In this document: one piece after another, positions 8,090 to 15,702 of the stretch | How the letters are laid out: each line of letters starts with the position of its first letter | How positions within the stretch are numbered: the stretch's first letter is position 1 | NCBI RefSeq assembly: GCF_025465255.1 | Contig: NZ_JAODNI010000155.1 | Location: 1-41,383, forward strand | Origin: Pseudonocardia sp. | Lineage (GTDB): Bacteria > Actinomycetota > Actinomycetes > Mycobacteriales > Pseudonocardiaceae | Direction: 5' to 3' | DNA: 41,383 nt | The notes under the pieces: model-generated | The model's database searches: none | The model's input: the letters and a program-made list of their open reading frames with translations, nothing else | What the model was told of the DNA's origin: nothing | Program-made: the position numbers and the translations under genes

Positions 8090-8105
8090 GACAAGCTTTG
8101 TTGTC
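8079..8105. promoter_or_regulatory. Inverted repeats in the HTH/pepD divergent region, candidate operator
   Basis: GACAA (8090-8094) and TTGTC (8101-8105) form an inverted repeat with a 6-base gap, and ACAAC (8079-8083) with GTTGT (8100-8104) a wider one. Both overlap the -35 of the HTH operon, where an autoregulating ArsR-type protein would act. The arms are short, so chance is possible. Confidence 0.3.
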
Positions 8106-8199
8106 GGTGGGTGGCCGAGCGGTCGGCCCGGGTTGGCCATACCCTCCTGACACCTCCGGGCCGGGTCCGCCGGCCCCCGGATCCGGACACGGAGAGCAC

Positions 8200-9708
8200 A
8201 TGACGGATGCCCGCGGCGGCGCCGCCCCCGACCCCCTTCGCGAGCACGAGCCAATCGGCGGGACGCCCGGGTCCGGTGAAGCCCCGCGCACGCCGGGGGA
8301 AGGGGCTCCTGCCGTGGAGGGTGTGCCCCCGCGGAGTCCGGCGTGGGGGACGCCGGTCGCGAACACCCCGGCTCCCGGGACGCCGGCACCGGGCGTCCCG
8401 CTCGCCGCGGAACCCGGGCCGGGGTCATCGGCGGCGGAGGCCGAGGCCCGGGCGGCCGAGGCGCCGACCCCGCCGGGAGGTATCGCGGTCCCGTCCGCGG
8501 AGCCCGCGGTCCCGTCCGCGGCGTCCCGGGAGTCCACAGGGAGGACCGAGGCCGAGGCCGCGCCGGCGGATCGCGAACCGGCGCACGCCCTCGCGGACGA
8601 CCCCCGGCCCCCGGACCACCGCCTGCAGGACGGCCGCTCCCGTCCCGCCTGGCTCGTCCCGCTCGTCGGGGCGCTGGCGATCGCGCTGCTCGCCGGGGCC
8701 GTGGGGGGCGGCATCGGCTACGCCCTCGCAAGCCGCGGCGACGGGGGCGACCGGGGCGTGTTGAGCGTGCCCCTGCCGCAGGTCGACCCGTCCGAAGGGC
8801 CGATCGAGGCCGTCGCGGCGAAGGCGTTGCCGAGCGTGGTCCAGCTGAAGGTCGACGGCCAGGGAGCCGGCAGCCGCGGCACGGAGGGCGAGGGCTCCGG
8901 CATGGTGCTCAGCGCCGACGGGCTGATCCTCACCAACAACCACGTCGTCCAGGGCGCCGCGGCCGGGGCGACGGTCACCGCCGTGCTGCAGGACGGCCGG
9001 GCGGTGCCGGTCCGCGTCATCGGCACCGATCCCAGCTCGGACATCGCCGTCGTTCGGGCGGACGGCGCCACCGGCCTCGTGCCGATCGAGCTCGGCAACT
9101 CGGACTCACTGCGGGTCGGGCAGCAGGTCGTCGCAATCGGGTCGCCCCTCGGGCTCGGCGGGACCGTCACGACCGGCATCGTCAGCGCGCTCGACCGGGC
9201 GGTGAGCGTCGGCGGCGAAACCGGCGGCGACGCGACGGTCCTCAACGCCGTGCAAACCGACGCCGCGATCAACCCGGGCAACTCCGGCGGCCCGCTCGTC
9301 GACGTCCAGGGCAGGGTCGTCGGGATCAACTCGGCGATCGCGAGCACCGGCGGCGCGCAGGGCGGCTCGATCGGCGTCGGCTTCTCGATCCCGATCAACC
9401 AGGCCAAGCGCGTCGCGGACGAGCTGGAGCGCACGGGCAAGGCGACGCGGCCCGCGCTCGGGCTGAGCCTGACCAGCGTCGGCGTCCCCGCGACGGGCGG
9501 CGCGGTCGTCGGTCAGGTGAACCCCGGCGGACCCGCGGAGCGGGCCGGGATCCGCCCCGGCGACGTCGTGACCAGGATCGACGACCGCGTGGTCACGGAC
9601 TCCGACGAGCTCGTCGCGGCTGTCCGCGACCACGCCCCGGGGGACGTCGTCACGCTGTTCCTCGGCGCCCGTCAGGTCCAGGTCACTTTGGAGGGCCGGA
9701 CCGGGTGA
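8200..9708 (+). CDS. pepD: Membrane-anchored HtrA-type serine protease PepD
   Basis: The product (502 residues) is a periplasm-facing quality-control protease. A Pro/Ala/Glu-rich cytoplasmic region (1-148) precedes one TM helix (about 149-177). The chymotrypsin-like domain has the triad His248 (TNNHVV), Asp281 (SSDIAVV) and Ser362 (NPGNSGGP), and a PDZ domain (about 400-495) ends the protein. In mycobacteria PepD is activated by MprAB and feeds back on that system; synteny with mprAB, moaB2 and mscL supports the same role. ATG 8200 follows GGAGAGCAC. Here pepD is separated from mprB by a minus-strand operon, so it needs its own promoter; no TCTCAG repeat is seen upstream. Confidence 0.93.
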   Translation: MTDARGGAAPDPLREHEPIGGTPGSGEAPRTPGEGAPAVEGVPPRSPAWGTPVANTPAPGTPAPGVPLAAEPGPGSSAAEAEARAAEAPTPPGGIAVPSAEPAVPSAASRESTGRTEAEAAPADREPAHALADDPRPPDHRLQDGRSRPAWLVPLVGALAIALLAGAVGGGIGYALASRGDGGDRGVLSVPLPQVDPSEGPIEAVAAKALPSVVQLKVDGQGAGSRGTEGEGSGMVLSADGLILTNNHVVQGAAAGATVTAVLQDGRAVPVRVIGTDPSSDIAVVRADGATGLVPIELGNSDSLRVGQQVVAIGSPLGLGGTVTTGIVSALDRAVSVGGETGGDATVLNAVQTDAAINPGNSGGPLVDVQGRVVGINSAIASTGGAQGGSIGVGFSIPINQAKRVADELERTGKATRPALGLSLTSVGVPATGGAVVGQVNPGGPAERAGIRPGDVVTRIDDRVVTDSDELVAAVRDHAPGDVVTLFLGARQVQVTLEGRTG

Positions 9709-9889
9709 CCGTCCGGTTCGGACCGGTCTCCCTCGGGTTTCGTTGACGCGCGCACCGGGAACATGATGGTGTTCGGCCCGTCCCGGAACGTGGTGCCCCG
9801 CGCGCCGGGACTCGCAAGGGCCGCGTCGGCGCCGGAACCCCCTCCCAGCGTCGGCGCGGCCCCCCGCCGTGCTCCGGTCCACGCCCCAC

Positions 9890-9895
9890 TACGGT
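9890..9895 (+). promoter_or_regulatory. -10 hexamer TACGGT before moaB2
   Basis: TACGGT matches TANNNT and ends 6 bases before ATG 9902. This suggests that moaB2 can be transcribed without a leader and independently of pepD, 193 bp upstream. Confidence 0.45.
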
Positions 9896-9901
9896 GAGCA
9901 C

Positions 9902-10402
9902 ATGGAGATGGCGCCACCGCAGATCGGCCGTGCCCTCGTGGTGATCGTCGACGACCGGGTGAGCCACGGCGAACGTCAGGACGCCACGGGCCCGCTGGTC
10001 AAGGAACTGCTCGAGGAGGCCGGCCTCGTCGTCGACGCCGTCGTCGTCGTCCCCGGAGAGGCCGTCGCGATCCGCAACGCGCTGAACACGGCCGTGATCG
10101 GCGGCGTGGACCTGGTGATCACCGTCGGAGGCACCGGCGTGTCCCCGCGGGCCGTCACCGCCGACGCGACCGCGGGCGTCCTCGACCGGCCGATCCCCGG
10201 GATCGCCGAGGCGATCCGGGCGTCCGGGCTGGCCGCGGGTGCGGTCGACGCGGGTCTGTCCCGTGGGCTCGTCGGCGTCTCGGGCAGCACGCTGGTGGTG
10301 AACCTGGCGTCCTCACGCGCCGCGGTCCGCGACGGCATGGCGACGCTCAGCCCCCTGGTGGCGCACGTGATCGGCGAGCTCTCCGGCCTCGCCGAGGACT
10401 GA
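9902..10402 (+). CDS. moaB2: MoaB/Mog-type molybdopterin biosynthesis protein (MoaB2)
   Basis: The product (166 residues) has the single MogA/MoaB fold that adenylylates molybdopterin in molybdenum cofactor synthesis. The MPT-binding signature ITVGGTGVSPRAVTADAT is clear (about residues 80-97), followed by IPGIAEAIR and the SRGLVGVSGSTLVVNL nucleotide loop. It is the counterpart of mycobacterial moaB2, next to pepD and mscL there too. Whether it still works in cofactor synthesis or in the stress response is not known. ATG 9902 is supported by the -10 element just upstream; ATG 9908 is a close alternative. Confidence 0.9.
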   Translation: MEMAPPQIGRALVVIVDDRVSHGERQDATGPLVKELLEEAGLVVDAVVVVPGEAVAIRNALNTAVIGGVDLVITVGGTGVSPRAVTADATAGVLDRPIPGIAEAIRASGLAAGAVDAGLSRGLVGVSGSTLVVNLASSRAAVRDGMATLSPLVAHVIGELSGLAED

Positions 10403-10435
10403 TCCCGGCCGCGACGCTGCAGCCGGGACCTCGGA

Positions 10436-10897
10436 TCAGGCCTTCGTGCCCTCGTCGGTGTCGTCGAGACCCGCGGCCGGGGCGGAGGGCGTGATCGGCG
10501 TCCCCGTGGACGTCGGGGTGTCCGCGGTGCCGGTGGTCCCGGTCGGCGCGGCGGGCGTCGGGCCCCCCGACGGCGACCCCACGTTCGGGGCTGGGTCCGC
10601 TGCACCGGTGGTGCCGCGGTCCAGCACCTCGCCGACCTTGCCCTTCACCGTGCCGATCTGCTCGCTGTACTTGCCGCCGGTGGCCTTGTCCGCCTTCTCG
10701 GCGGCCTTGCCGAGGCCCTCCTTGGCCTTGACGGCCGCCTTCTCCGCGTAGGGCTTGGCCTTCTCGGCGTACGGCCCGGCCTTCTCCGCGGCCTTGTCCA
10801 TGTACGGGCCGGCCTTCTCCCTGGCCTTCTCCGCGTACGGACCCGCCTTCTCGATGGCGGTGTCCGCGATCTCCTTCACCTTGTCCAGGAATCCCAT
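10436..10897 (-). CDS. MT0933-like antitoxin family protein with 11-residue repeats
   Basis: With an ATG at 10897 (MGFLDKVKEIADTAIEKAG) the product has 153 residues. The N-terminus and the TGGKYSEQIGTVKGKV motif (about residue 75) match the MT0933/Rv0909 antitoxin family (PF14013). Between them lie about four amphipathic repeats on the theme AGPYAEKAREK (about 19-62), with an 11-residue period like LEA-type helices. The last 60 residues are Pro/Thr/Gly-rich and disordered. No toxin gene (Rv0910-type SRPBCC) lies next to it, so an antitoxin role is doubtful; a stress-protective or helical linker role is equally possible. Confidence 0.75.
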   Translation of the reverse strand: MGFLDKVKEIADTAIEKAGPYAEKAREKAGPYMDKAAEKAGPYAEKAKPYAEKAAVKAKEGLGKAAEKADKATGGKYSEQIGTVKGKVGEVLDRGTTGAADPAPNVGSPSGGPTPAAPTGTTGTADTPTSTGTPITPSAPAAGLDDTDEGTKA

Positions 10898-10991
10898 GGC
10901 GTCCCTCGGTCTCGTCAGCCCGCCGGTCGGGCCACTGAGGACCATGGTGGCACCGAATCGCCCGGCCCGGCGGATACGGCACCATGGAGAG

Positions 10992-11168
10992 ATGGCAGAA
11001 CTGCCGCATCAGATGCGCCGCAAGCTGGACGAGATCTTCGGAGACGCGCTGCCGTCGGTGACCCGGGACGAACTGGCGGACGACGCCTCGGAGCGCCCCG
11101 GGGCCGAACGGGCGGACGAGGAGTGGTTGAAGGCCAACCGGCCGCCGCATCACGTCGACACGGACTGA
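10992..11168 (+). CDS. Conserved actinobacterial 58-residue hypothetical protein
   Basis: A short charged protein, MAELPHQMRRKLDEIFG at the N-terminus and EEWLKANRPPHH near the C-terminus. Small proteins of this pattern are widespread in Actinobacteria with no assigned function (recalled). A GGAGAG lies just before the ATG, and it is the only plausible gene here. It is soluble, strongly acidic in the middle, with no Cys or metal site. It is divergent from the MT0933-like gene (94 bp between starts), so the two may share a regulatory region. Confidence 0.7.
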   Translation: MAELPHQMRRKLDEIFGDALPSVTRDELADDASERPGAERADEEWLKANRPPHHVDTD

Positions 11169-11181
11169 CCGCGCCCTCAGG

Positions 11182-11601
11182 TCACGCCTGGTGCCTGCCG
11201 TCCCCGTCCGTCGCGGCCTGCGCCCGGAGAAGGTCCCGGATCTCGGCGAGCAGCTCGACGTCCGTCGGCTCGGCCGGGCCCGGCTCCTCGCCCCGCTTGC
11301 GCCGGTTCTTGAGCGCGTTGAGCGGCATCACGATCACGAAGTAGACGACCGCGGCGACGATGAGGAAGTTGATCGCGGCGGTGATGACCGCGGCGAAGTC
11401 GATGTACGCGCGGGGCTTGCCGGGGACCAGTTGGAGGCCGAGGCCCGGGCTCGACGGCGGCGTGATCGCGTTGACCAGGGGCTGGATGATGCCGGCGGTG
11501 AACGCGGTGACGATCGCCGAGAACGCCGCACCGACGACGACCGCGACGGCCAGGTCGACGACGTTGCCGCGCAGGACGAAGTCCTTGAACCCCTTGAGCA
11601 T
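11182..11601 (-). CDS. mscL: Large-conductance mechanosensitive channel MscL
   Basis: The product (139 residues) is the homopentameric membrane valve that opens on hypo-osmotic shock. The N-terminal S1 helix and TM1 are MLKGFKDFVLRGNVVDLAVAVVVGAAFSAIV; TM2 (about 69-95) is AAINFLIVAAVVYFVIVMPLN; the cytoplasmic helix VELLAEIRDLLRAQ ends it. Of two ATGs, 11601 is preferred because GAGGGGG then lies at proper distance; ATG 11607 would have the Shine-Dalgarno touching it. The gene belongs to the mprA-mprB-pepD-moaB2-mscL neighbourhood of mycobacteria, again on the opposite strand. Confidence 0.95.
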   Translation of the reverse strand: MLKGFKDFVLRGNVVDLAVAVVVGAAFSAIVTAFTAGIIQPLVNAITPPSSPGLGLQLVPGKPRAYIDFAAVITAAINFLIVAAVVYFVIVMPLNALKNRRKRGEEPGPAEPTDVELLAEIRDLLRAQAATDGDGRHQA

Positions 11602-11626
11602 GTGCATCCCCCTCGGATGATCTCGA

Positions 11627-12283
11627 TCATCGGAGGGTAACGGCCACCTGAGCGGAGAGCGACGCAGCGGCGACGCGCGTCGCGATCTCCCTCGGCAGCG
11701 CCACGAGCACGAGACGGCCGCGACCTGCGGCGCCGCGCCCGTCGTCCGCCAGGACCGTGAGCACCACCGCATCGGCGGCGAGCAGAACCGCTTCGGCGCC
11801 GTCCGCGGCCGTGGTGACGACGTCCACCCGGCTCCCCGGCCCGAGCAGGGCCGCGACGTCCGGATCCGCCAGTCGCACGGGGACTCCCGTCGCGTCCGGT
11901 AGCCCGGTCGCGCCGGCCGCGAGCGCGGGCCCGGCGAGGCGCAGGTCCGTGAGGGGTTCCCCGGCGCGGGCCGCGCCGGCCAGCACCCGCCCGTCGACGT
12001 CGGCCGTGGCGCGTAGCGCCCCGCCCGGCACGAGATCGGCGGGCCAGCTGCGCAGGACCACGTCCGCGGCGGAGATCGTGGCGCCCGGCGGGAGGTCCCG
12101 CCCGGCCACGACGACGTCGACGCCGGGCCTGGCGGGGGTCAGCGCGAGGATCCCGGCCAGCACGAGCAGCACGAGGGCGAGGCCACGGCGGAGCAGCGCC
12201 CTCCGCCGCCAACCCGGACTGTGCAGGAGTTCACCGGCCCGCTGCCGCCAGCGCGGCGCGATCCCGCCCACCCGTTCGTCCAC
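11627..12283 (-). CDS. SAF-domain membrane protein (CpaB/RcpC-like)
   Basis: The product has 218 residues: a short basic cytoplasmic tail, one TM helix (ALVLLVLAGILAL, about 33-48) and an extracytoplasmic SAF domain (VVVAGRDLPPGATISAADVVLRSWPADLVP, about 55-85), then a region like CpaB/RcpC (VRLADPDVAALLGPGSRVDVVTT). CpaB proteins act in Flp/Tad pilus assembly, but no other tad gene is present, and single SAF proteins are common in actinomycetes with unknown function. GTG 12283 lies 5 bases from AGGGGG; GTG 12286 is adjacent and in frame. It lies 25 bp upstream of mscL on the same strand and may drive it. Confidence 0.8.
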   Translation of the reverse strand: MDERVGGIAPRWRQRAGELLHSPGWRRRALLRRGLALVLLVLAGILALTPARPGVDVVVAGRDLPPGATISAADVVLRSWPADLVPGGALRATADVDGRVLAGAARAGEPLTDLRLAGPALAAGATGLPDATGVPVRLADPDVAALLGPGSRVDVVTTAADGAEAVLLAADAVVLTVLADDGRGAAGRGRLVLVALPREIATRVAAASLSAQVAVTLR

Positions 12284-12430
12284 CACAACCCCCTGCGCCT
12301 CGATTTTCGAAGGCTAGGGGGACGACGGTGCTGCGCACGGGTGAGCGGCGGGCCTGTGGATCGTGGAGAGGCCCTGTGGACAACTCCGGGTGTCCGGCAC
12401 GTTCCGCCGCGGGGGCGACGGGAGGGCGTG

Positions 12431-12775
12431 TCAGGATGCCGCGGCGGCGGGGGAGCTCGAGGTGCTGGCGGACTTCGTGTCCGACGACGTCGAGCTCGAC
12501 GAGGACTTCGACTCGGACTTCGACTCGGACTTCGACGACGAGCCGTCCGACGAGCTGCCGGACGAGTCCGAGCTCGAGGAGCCCGCGGGGACGGCCCCGG
12601 CCCGGCTGTCGGTGCGGTAGAAGCCGCTGCCCTTGAAGACGATGCCGACGGAGGAGAAGACCTTGCGGAGCTTCCCGCCGCACTCCGGACACACCGACAG
12701 CGCATCGTCGGAGAAGGACTGGACCGCCTCGAACCTGTGGTCGCAGGCGGTGCAGGCGTACTGGTAGGTGGGCAC
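12431..12775 (-). CDS. FmdB-family zinc-ribbon regulatory protein
   Basis: A small protein (114 residues). The N-terminal zinc ribbon has Cys8, Cys11, Cys29 and Cys32 (YACTAC and CPECGG), followed by LRKVFSSVGIVFKGSGFYRTD, the full FmdB domain (PF09723). From about residue 60 the tail is almost only Ser, Lys, Glu, Asp, Ala and Thr, with KSES units encoded by a 12-bp tandem repeat. The mycobacterial counterpart is the redox-linked Rv0991c type in the same genomic place. The GTG start at 12775 follows GGAGGATCCC. Likely a chaperone or metal-linked regulatory factor; the molecular role is uncertain. Confidence 0.88.
   Translation of the reverse strand: MPTYQYACTACDHRFEAVQSFSDDALSVCPECGGKLRKVFSSVGIVFKGSGFYRTDSRAGAVPAGSSSSDSSGSSSDGSSSKSESKSESKSSSSSTSSDTKSASTSSSPAAAAS
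12503..12538. repeat. 12-bp tandem repeat in the FmdB tail
   Basis: GGACTTCGACTC occurs at 12503-12514 and 12515-12526, with a third diverged copy at 12527-12538. The unit is a multiple of three, so copy-number change would alter the length of the Ser/Lys/Glu tail without a frameshift. Confidence 0.8.
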
Positions 12776-12832
12776 GGGATCCTCCGGGAACTGGCACTCC
12801 GAGACGGCGAGTGCCAGCATAACCCGCCCGGG

Positions 12833-13456
12833 TCAGTGGATGTTCCCCAGCGGAACGGTTCCGCGAACCGGCAGTACTGCCGCCGTCACGAACACATCGT
12901 AGGTGTCCGCCGGGAGAGCGTCGACCAGCTCGCCCTCGTGCAGCAGGACGGCGAGCGGGGTCCCCGGCCGCGCCCCGGGCAGGGTCCGGTCGTAGTAGCC
13001 GCCGCCCCGGCCGAGCCGGACGCCACTCGGGTCCGCGGCCAGACCCGGCAGCAGGACGAGCGCGGCGCGACCGATCGCGCCGACCCCGAGCCGGGGGCCG
13101 AGCGGCTCGCGCAGACCCAGCGGACCTGCGCCGACGTCGTCCGGGCCGGTGTAGCGCCCCCAGTCCAGCGGGCCGGGCGCGGGCGGGACGACCGGCACCA
13201 GTACCTCGTGCCCCCCGGCCCGCAACGCGTCGAGGAGGGCGGCGGAGCCTGGTTCGGAGCCGATCGGGAGGTAGGCGCAGACGGTCTCCCCGGCGCCCGC
13301 GGCGAGCGCCAGCACGCGCGGGCGCAGCGCCTCGGCATGGGCCGCGCGGGTCTCCGGGGGGAGGGCGCGACGGGCCGCCACCAACCGTCGTCGGAGCTCC
13401 GCCTTGCGGTCGTCGAGGGGCCGACTGTGGGTCTTGTCACCCGATCCGTCGGTCAT
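12833..13456 (-). CDS. 5-formyltetrahydrofolate cyclo-ligase
   Basis: The product has 207 residues. It converts 5-formyl-THF and ATP to 5,10-methenyl-THF in the cytoplasm. Family features are KAELRRRLVAARRAL near the N-terminus (substrate/ATP binding), LLPGLAADPSGVRLGRGGGYYDRTL (about 143-167, with the nucleotide-binding RLGRGGGYYDR signature) and the C-terminal DVFVTA. ATG 13456 starts MTDGSGDKTHSRPLDDRK. It is divergent from galU with 118 bp between, as in mycobacteria (Rv0992c/Rv0993). The FmdB gene lies 57 bp downstream on the same strand. Confidence 0.92.
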   Translation of the reverse strand: MTDGSGDKTHSRPLDDRKAELRRRLVAARRALPPETRAAHAEALRPRVLALAAGAGETVCAYLPIGSEPGSAALLDALRAGGHEVLVPVVPPAPGPLDWGRYTGPDDVGAGPLGLREPLGPRLGVGAIGRAALVLLPGLAADPSGVRLGRGGGYYDRTLPGARPGTPLAVLLHEGELVDALPADTYDVFVTAAVLPVRGTVPLGNIH

Positions 13457-13560
13457 GGGCCGCCCTCCCGATGCCACCACGGGGTGGACTTCGCGTCGAT
13501 CCTCGTCGACATCCTCACCCTGTCGAGCGTGCCGTGGCACGTCGGTGCCCGTGGCGCCGA

Positions 13561-13566
13561 TAGGCT
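13561..13566 (+). promoter_or_regulatory. -10 hexamer TAGGCT before galU
   Basis: TAGGCT lies 8 bases before ATG 13575. The same hexamer stands before rsmI and the acyl-AMP ligase gene. With no Shine-Dalgarno visible, a leaderless or near-leaderless transcript is likely. Confidence 0.45.
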
Positions 13567-13574
13567 CGCCGACC

Positions 13575-14462
13575 ATGAGCGCGCCCTCCGACATCCGCTC
13601 GGCCGTGGTTCCGGCCGCGGGACTGGGCACCCGGTTCCTGCCGGCCACCAAGTCCGTGCCCAAGGAGCTCCTGCCCGTGGTCGACACGCCGGGCATCGAG
13701 CTCGTCGCCGCGGAGGCCGCCGAGGCCGGCGCCGAGCAGCTGCTGATCGTGACCTCACCCGGCAAGGAGTCCGTGGCCGCGTACTTCGAACCGGCGCCGG
13801 AGCTCGAGAAGAACCTCGCGGAGAAGGGCAAGACCGCCCAGCTCGCCGCGGTCCGCCGGGCGCCGTCGCTGCTGGCGGTGAAGACCGTCTACCAGTACGA
13901 GCCGCTCGGGCTGGGGCACGCCGTCGCGCAGGCCGAGCAGGCCCTCGCGGACGACGAGCAGGCCATCGCCGTGCTGCTGCCGGACGACCTCGTCCTGCCG
14001 ACGGGGGTGCTCGGCCGGATGGCGCAGGTGCGGGCGGAGAAGGGCGGCAGCGTGCTGTGCGCCTTCGACGTCCCCAAGGCGCAGATCTCGCCCTACGGCG
14101 TCTTCGACGTCTCCGACACCGACGACCCGGACGTCAAGCAGGTCCACGGGATGGTCGAGAAGCCCTCCGCGGAGGAGGCGCCGTCGACCTACGCCGCGGC
14201 CGGCCGGTACGTGCTGGACCGCGCGATCTTCGACGCGCTCCGCCGGATCACCCCGGGCAGCGGCGGCGAGCTGCAGCTCACCGACGCGGTCCAGCTGCTG
14301 ATCGACGAGGGACACCCCGTGCACGTCGTCGTCCACCGGGGCGGGCGGCACGATCTCGGCAATCCGGGCGGCTACGCCCGCGCGTTCGTCGACTTTGCGC
14401 TGCGGCATCCGGACTACGGTGACGATCTGCGCAGCTGGCTCGCCGCGCGTCTGGAGGGTTAG
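13575..14462 (+). CDS. galU: UTP-glucose-1-phosphate uridylyltransferase GalU
   Basis: The product (295 residues) makes UDP-glucose for glycogen/trehalose and cell-wall precursors. The nucleotidyltransferase motif VPAAGLGTRFLPATKSVPKELLP (residues 11-33) with the catalytic Arg/Lys, YEPLGLGHAV, LLPDDLVL, and VEKP with GRYVLD follow in family order. The C-terminal ELQLTDAVQLLIDEG is also typical. It heads a plus-strand run with glp (5 bp gap), rimJ and glpR, the same order as in mycobacteria. Coupling of precursor supply to the Glp-GlpR growth machinery is inference. Confidence 0.96.
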   Translation: MSAPSDIRSAVVPAAGLGTRFLPATKSVPKELLPVVDTPGIELVAAEAAEAGAEQLLIVTSPGKESVAAYFEPAPELEKNLAEKGKTAQLAAVRRAPSLLAVKTVYQYEPLGLGHAVAQAEQALADDEQAIAVLLPDDLVLPTGVLGRMAQVRAEKGGSVLCAFDVPKAQISPYGVFDVSDTDDPDVKQVHGMVEKPSAEEAPSTYAAAGRYVLDRAIFDALRRITPGSGGELQLTDAVQLLIDEGHPVHVVVHRGGRHDLGNPGGYARAFVDFALRHPDYGDDLRSWLAARLEG

Positions 14463-14467
14463 CGAGG

Positions 14468-15691
14468 GTGCGGACGGTCGACGAGCAGCTCCGCCGGGTC
14501 CTGGAGATCGCGGTCCGGCCCGCCCCGGTCAGGGTGGCGATCTCGGACGCGCAGGGCCTGCGCAGCGCGGAGGAGGTCGTGACGGCGCGGCCGATGCCCG
14601 GTTTCGACCAGGCCGCGATCGACGGGTACGCCGTGCGGAGCGTGGACCTCTCGGGTGCCGTGGAGGCGGAGCCCGTGAGCATCCCGGTCGTGGGGGAGAT
14701 CCCGGCGGGATCGCGCCAGCCGCTGCGCCTGCAGCCCGGCCAGGCCGTGCGGGTCATGGCCGGGGCGCCGCTGCCCACCCTCGCGGACGCCGTCGTGCCG
14801 CTGGACAACACCGACGGCGGCTCGGCCCGCCTGCAGGTCTTCCGCGGCGTGCCCTCGGCGTCCTTCGTGCGCCGGGTCGGCGAGGACGTCCAGCCCGGCG
14901 ACGTCGCCGTGCGCCGGGACGCGATCGTCGGCGCGGCCCAGGTCGCGCTGCTCGCGGCCGCCGGCCGGGACAAGCTGCTCGTGCACCCGCGCCCGCGCGT
15001 CTCGGTCATCTCGGTCGGGGACGAGCTCGTCGACGTGGCGCGCCCGCCGTCGAACGGGCAGGTGCCGGACATCTGCTCGCACGCCCTCACCGCGGCCGCC
15101 CGGGAGTGCGGCGCGGAGACCGCGCGGGCCCGGACCGTCCGCTGCGACGCCCGGGAGCTGCGCGCGGCCGTGGAGGACCTGCTGCCCGTCAGCGAGATCA
15201 TCGTCGTGGCCGGTGGGGCGGGCGGGAACGCCGGCGCCGAGGCCAAGGCGGCGTTCGCCGGGCTGGGCGAGATCGACGCGACCCGGGTGGCGATGCACCC
15301 CGGCTCGTCGCAGGCGTTCGTCCGGCTGGGCGACGACGCCGTGCCCACCTTCCTGTTCCCGGCCCACCCGGCCACCGCGCTCGTCCTCTTCGAGGTCCTG
15401 GTCCGCCCGGTGATCCGGGTGGGGCTGGGCGCCGAGCCCCACCGCAAGGCGGTCTCCGCGCGCCTCACCTCGCCGATCTCCTCGCCCAAGGGCCGACGCT
15501 CCTACCTGCGCGGACGGCTGCTGCGCGAGCAGGCGACGGGGGACTACCTCGTGCAGCCCCTCGCCGTCGCGGGCACCCATCTGCTGTCCTCCCTGGCCGA
15601 GGCCAACGGCCTGATCGTCGTGGGGGAGGACGTCACCGACGCGACCGTCGACGAGCGCGTGGACGTCGCCCTGCTCTCGTCGCGTCGTTGA
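14468..15691 (+). CDS. glp: Gephyrin/MoeA-like protein, probable divisome factor Glp
   Basis: The product (407 residues) has full MoeA architecture: domain I/II from the N-terminus (PGFDQAAIDGYAVRS, about 40-54), the MoCF/MPT-binding domain III (VSVISVGDELVD, about 178-190, then SEIIVVAGGAGGNAG), and the C-terminal beta domain IV. In Corynebacterium the paralogue located with galU and rimJ is Glp, which binds FtsZ and the membrane receptor GlpR. The same location here (glpR two genes on) makes a divisome role more likely than molybdopterin ligation. In domain III the usual GGTS loop reads GGAGGNAG, which may weaken MoeA activity. The GTG start is 5 bp after galU. Confidence 0.88.
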   Translation: MRTVDEQLRRVLEIAVRPAPVRVAISDAQGLRSAEEVVTARPMPGFDQAAIDGYAVRSVDLSGAVEAEPVSIPVVGEIPAGSRQPLRLQPGQAVRVMAGAPLPTLADAVVPLDNTDGGSARLQVFRGVPSASFVRRVGEDVQPGDVAVRRDAIVGAAQVALLAAAGRDKLLVHPRPRVSVISVGDELVDVARPPSNGQVPDICSHALTAAARECGAETARARTVRCDARELRAAVEDLLPVSEIIVVAGGAGGNAGAEAKAAFAGLGEIDATRVAMHPGSSQAFVRLGDDAVPTFLFPAHPATALVLFEVLVRPVIRVGLGAEPHRKAVSARLTSPISSPKGRRSYLRGRLLREQATGDYLVQPLAVAGTHLLSSLAEANGLIVVGEDVTDATVDERVDVALLSSRR

Positions 15692-15702
15692 CGGGCCGGC
15701 AG

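Noticed and set aside
12363..12620. Plus-strand frame coding an Asp/Phe/Ser repeat protein
   Set aside because: It is the antisense reading of the repetitive FmdB tail, with no start signals.
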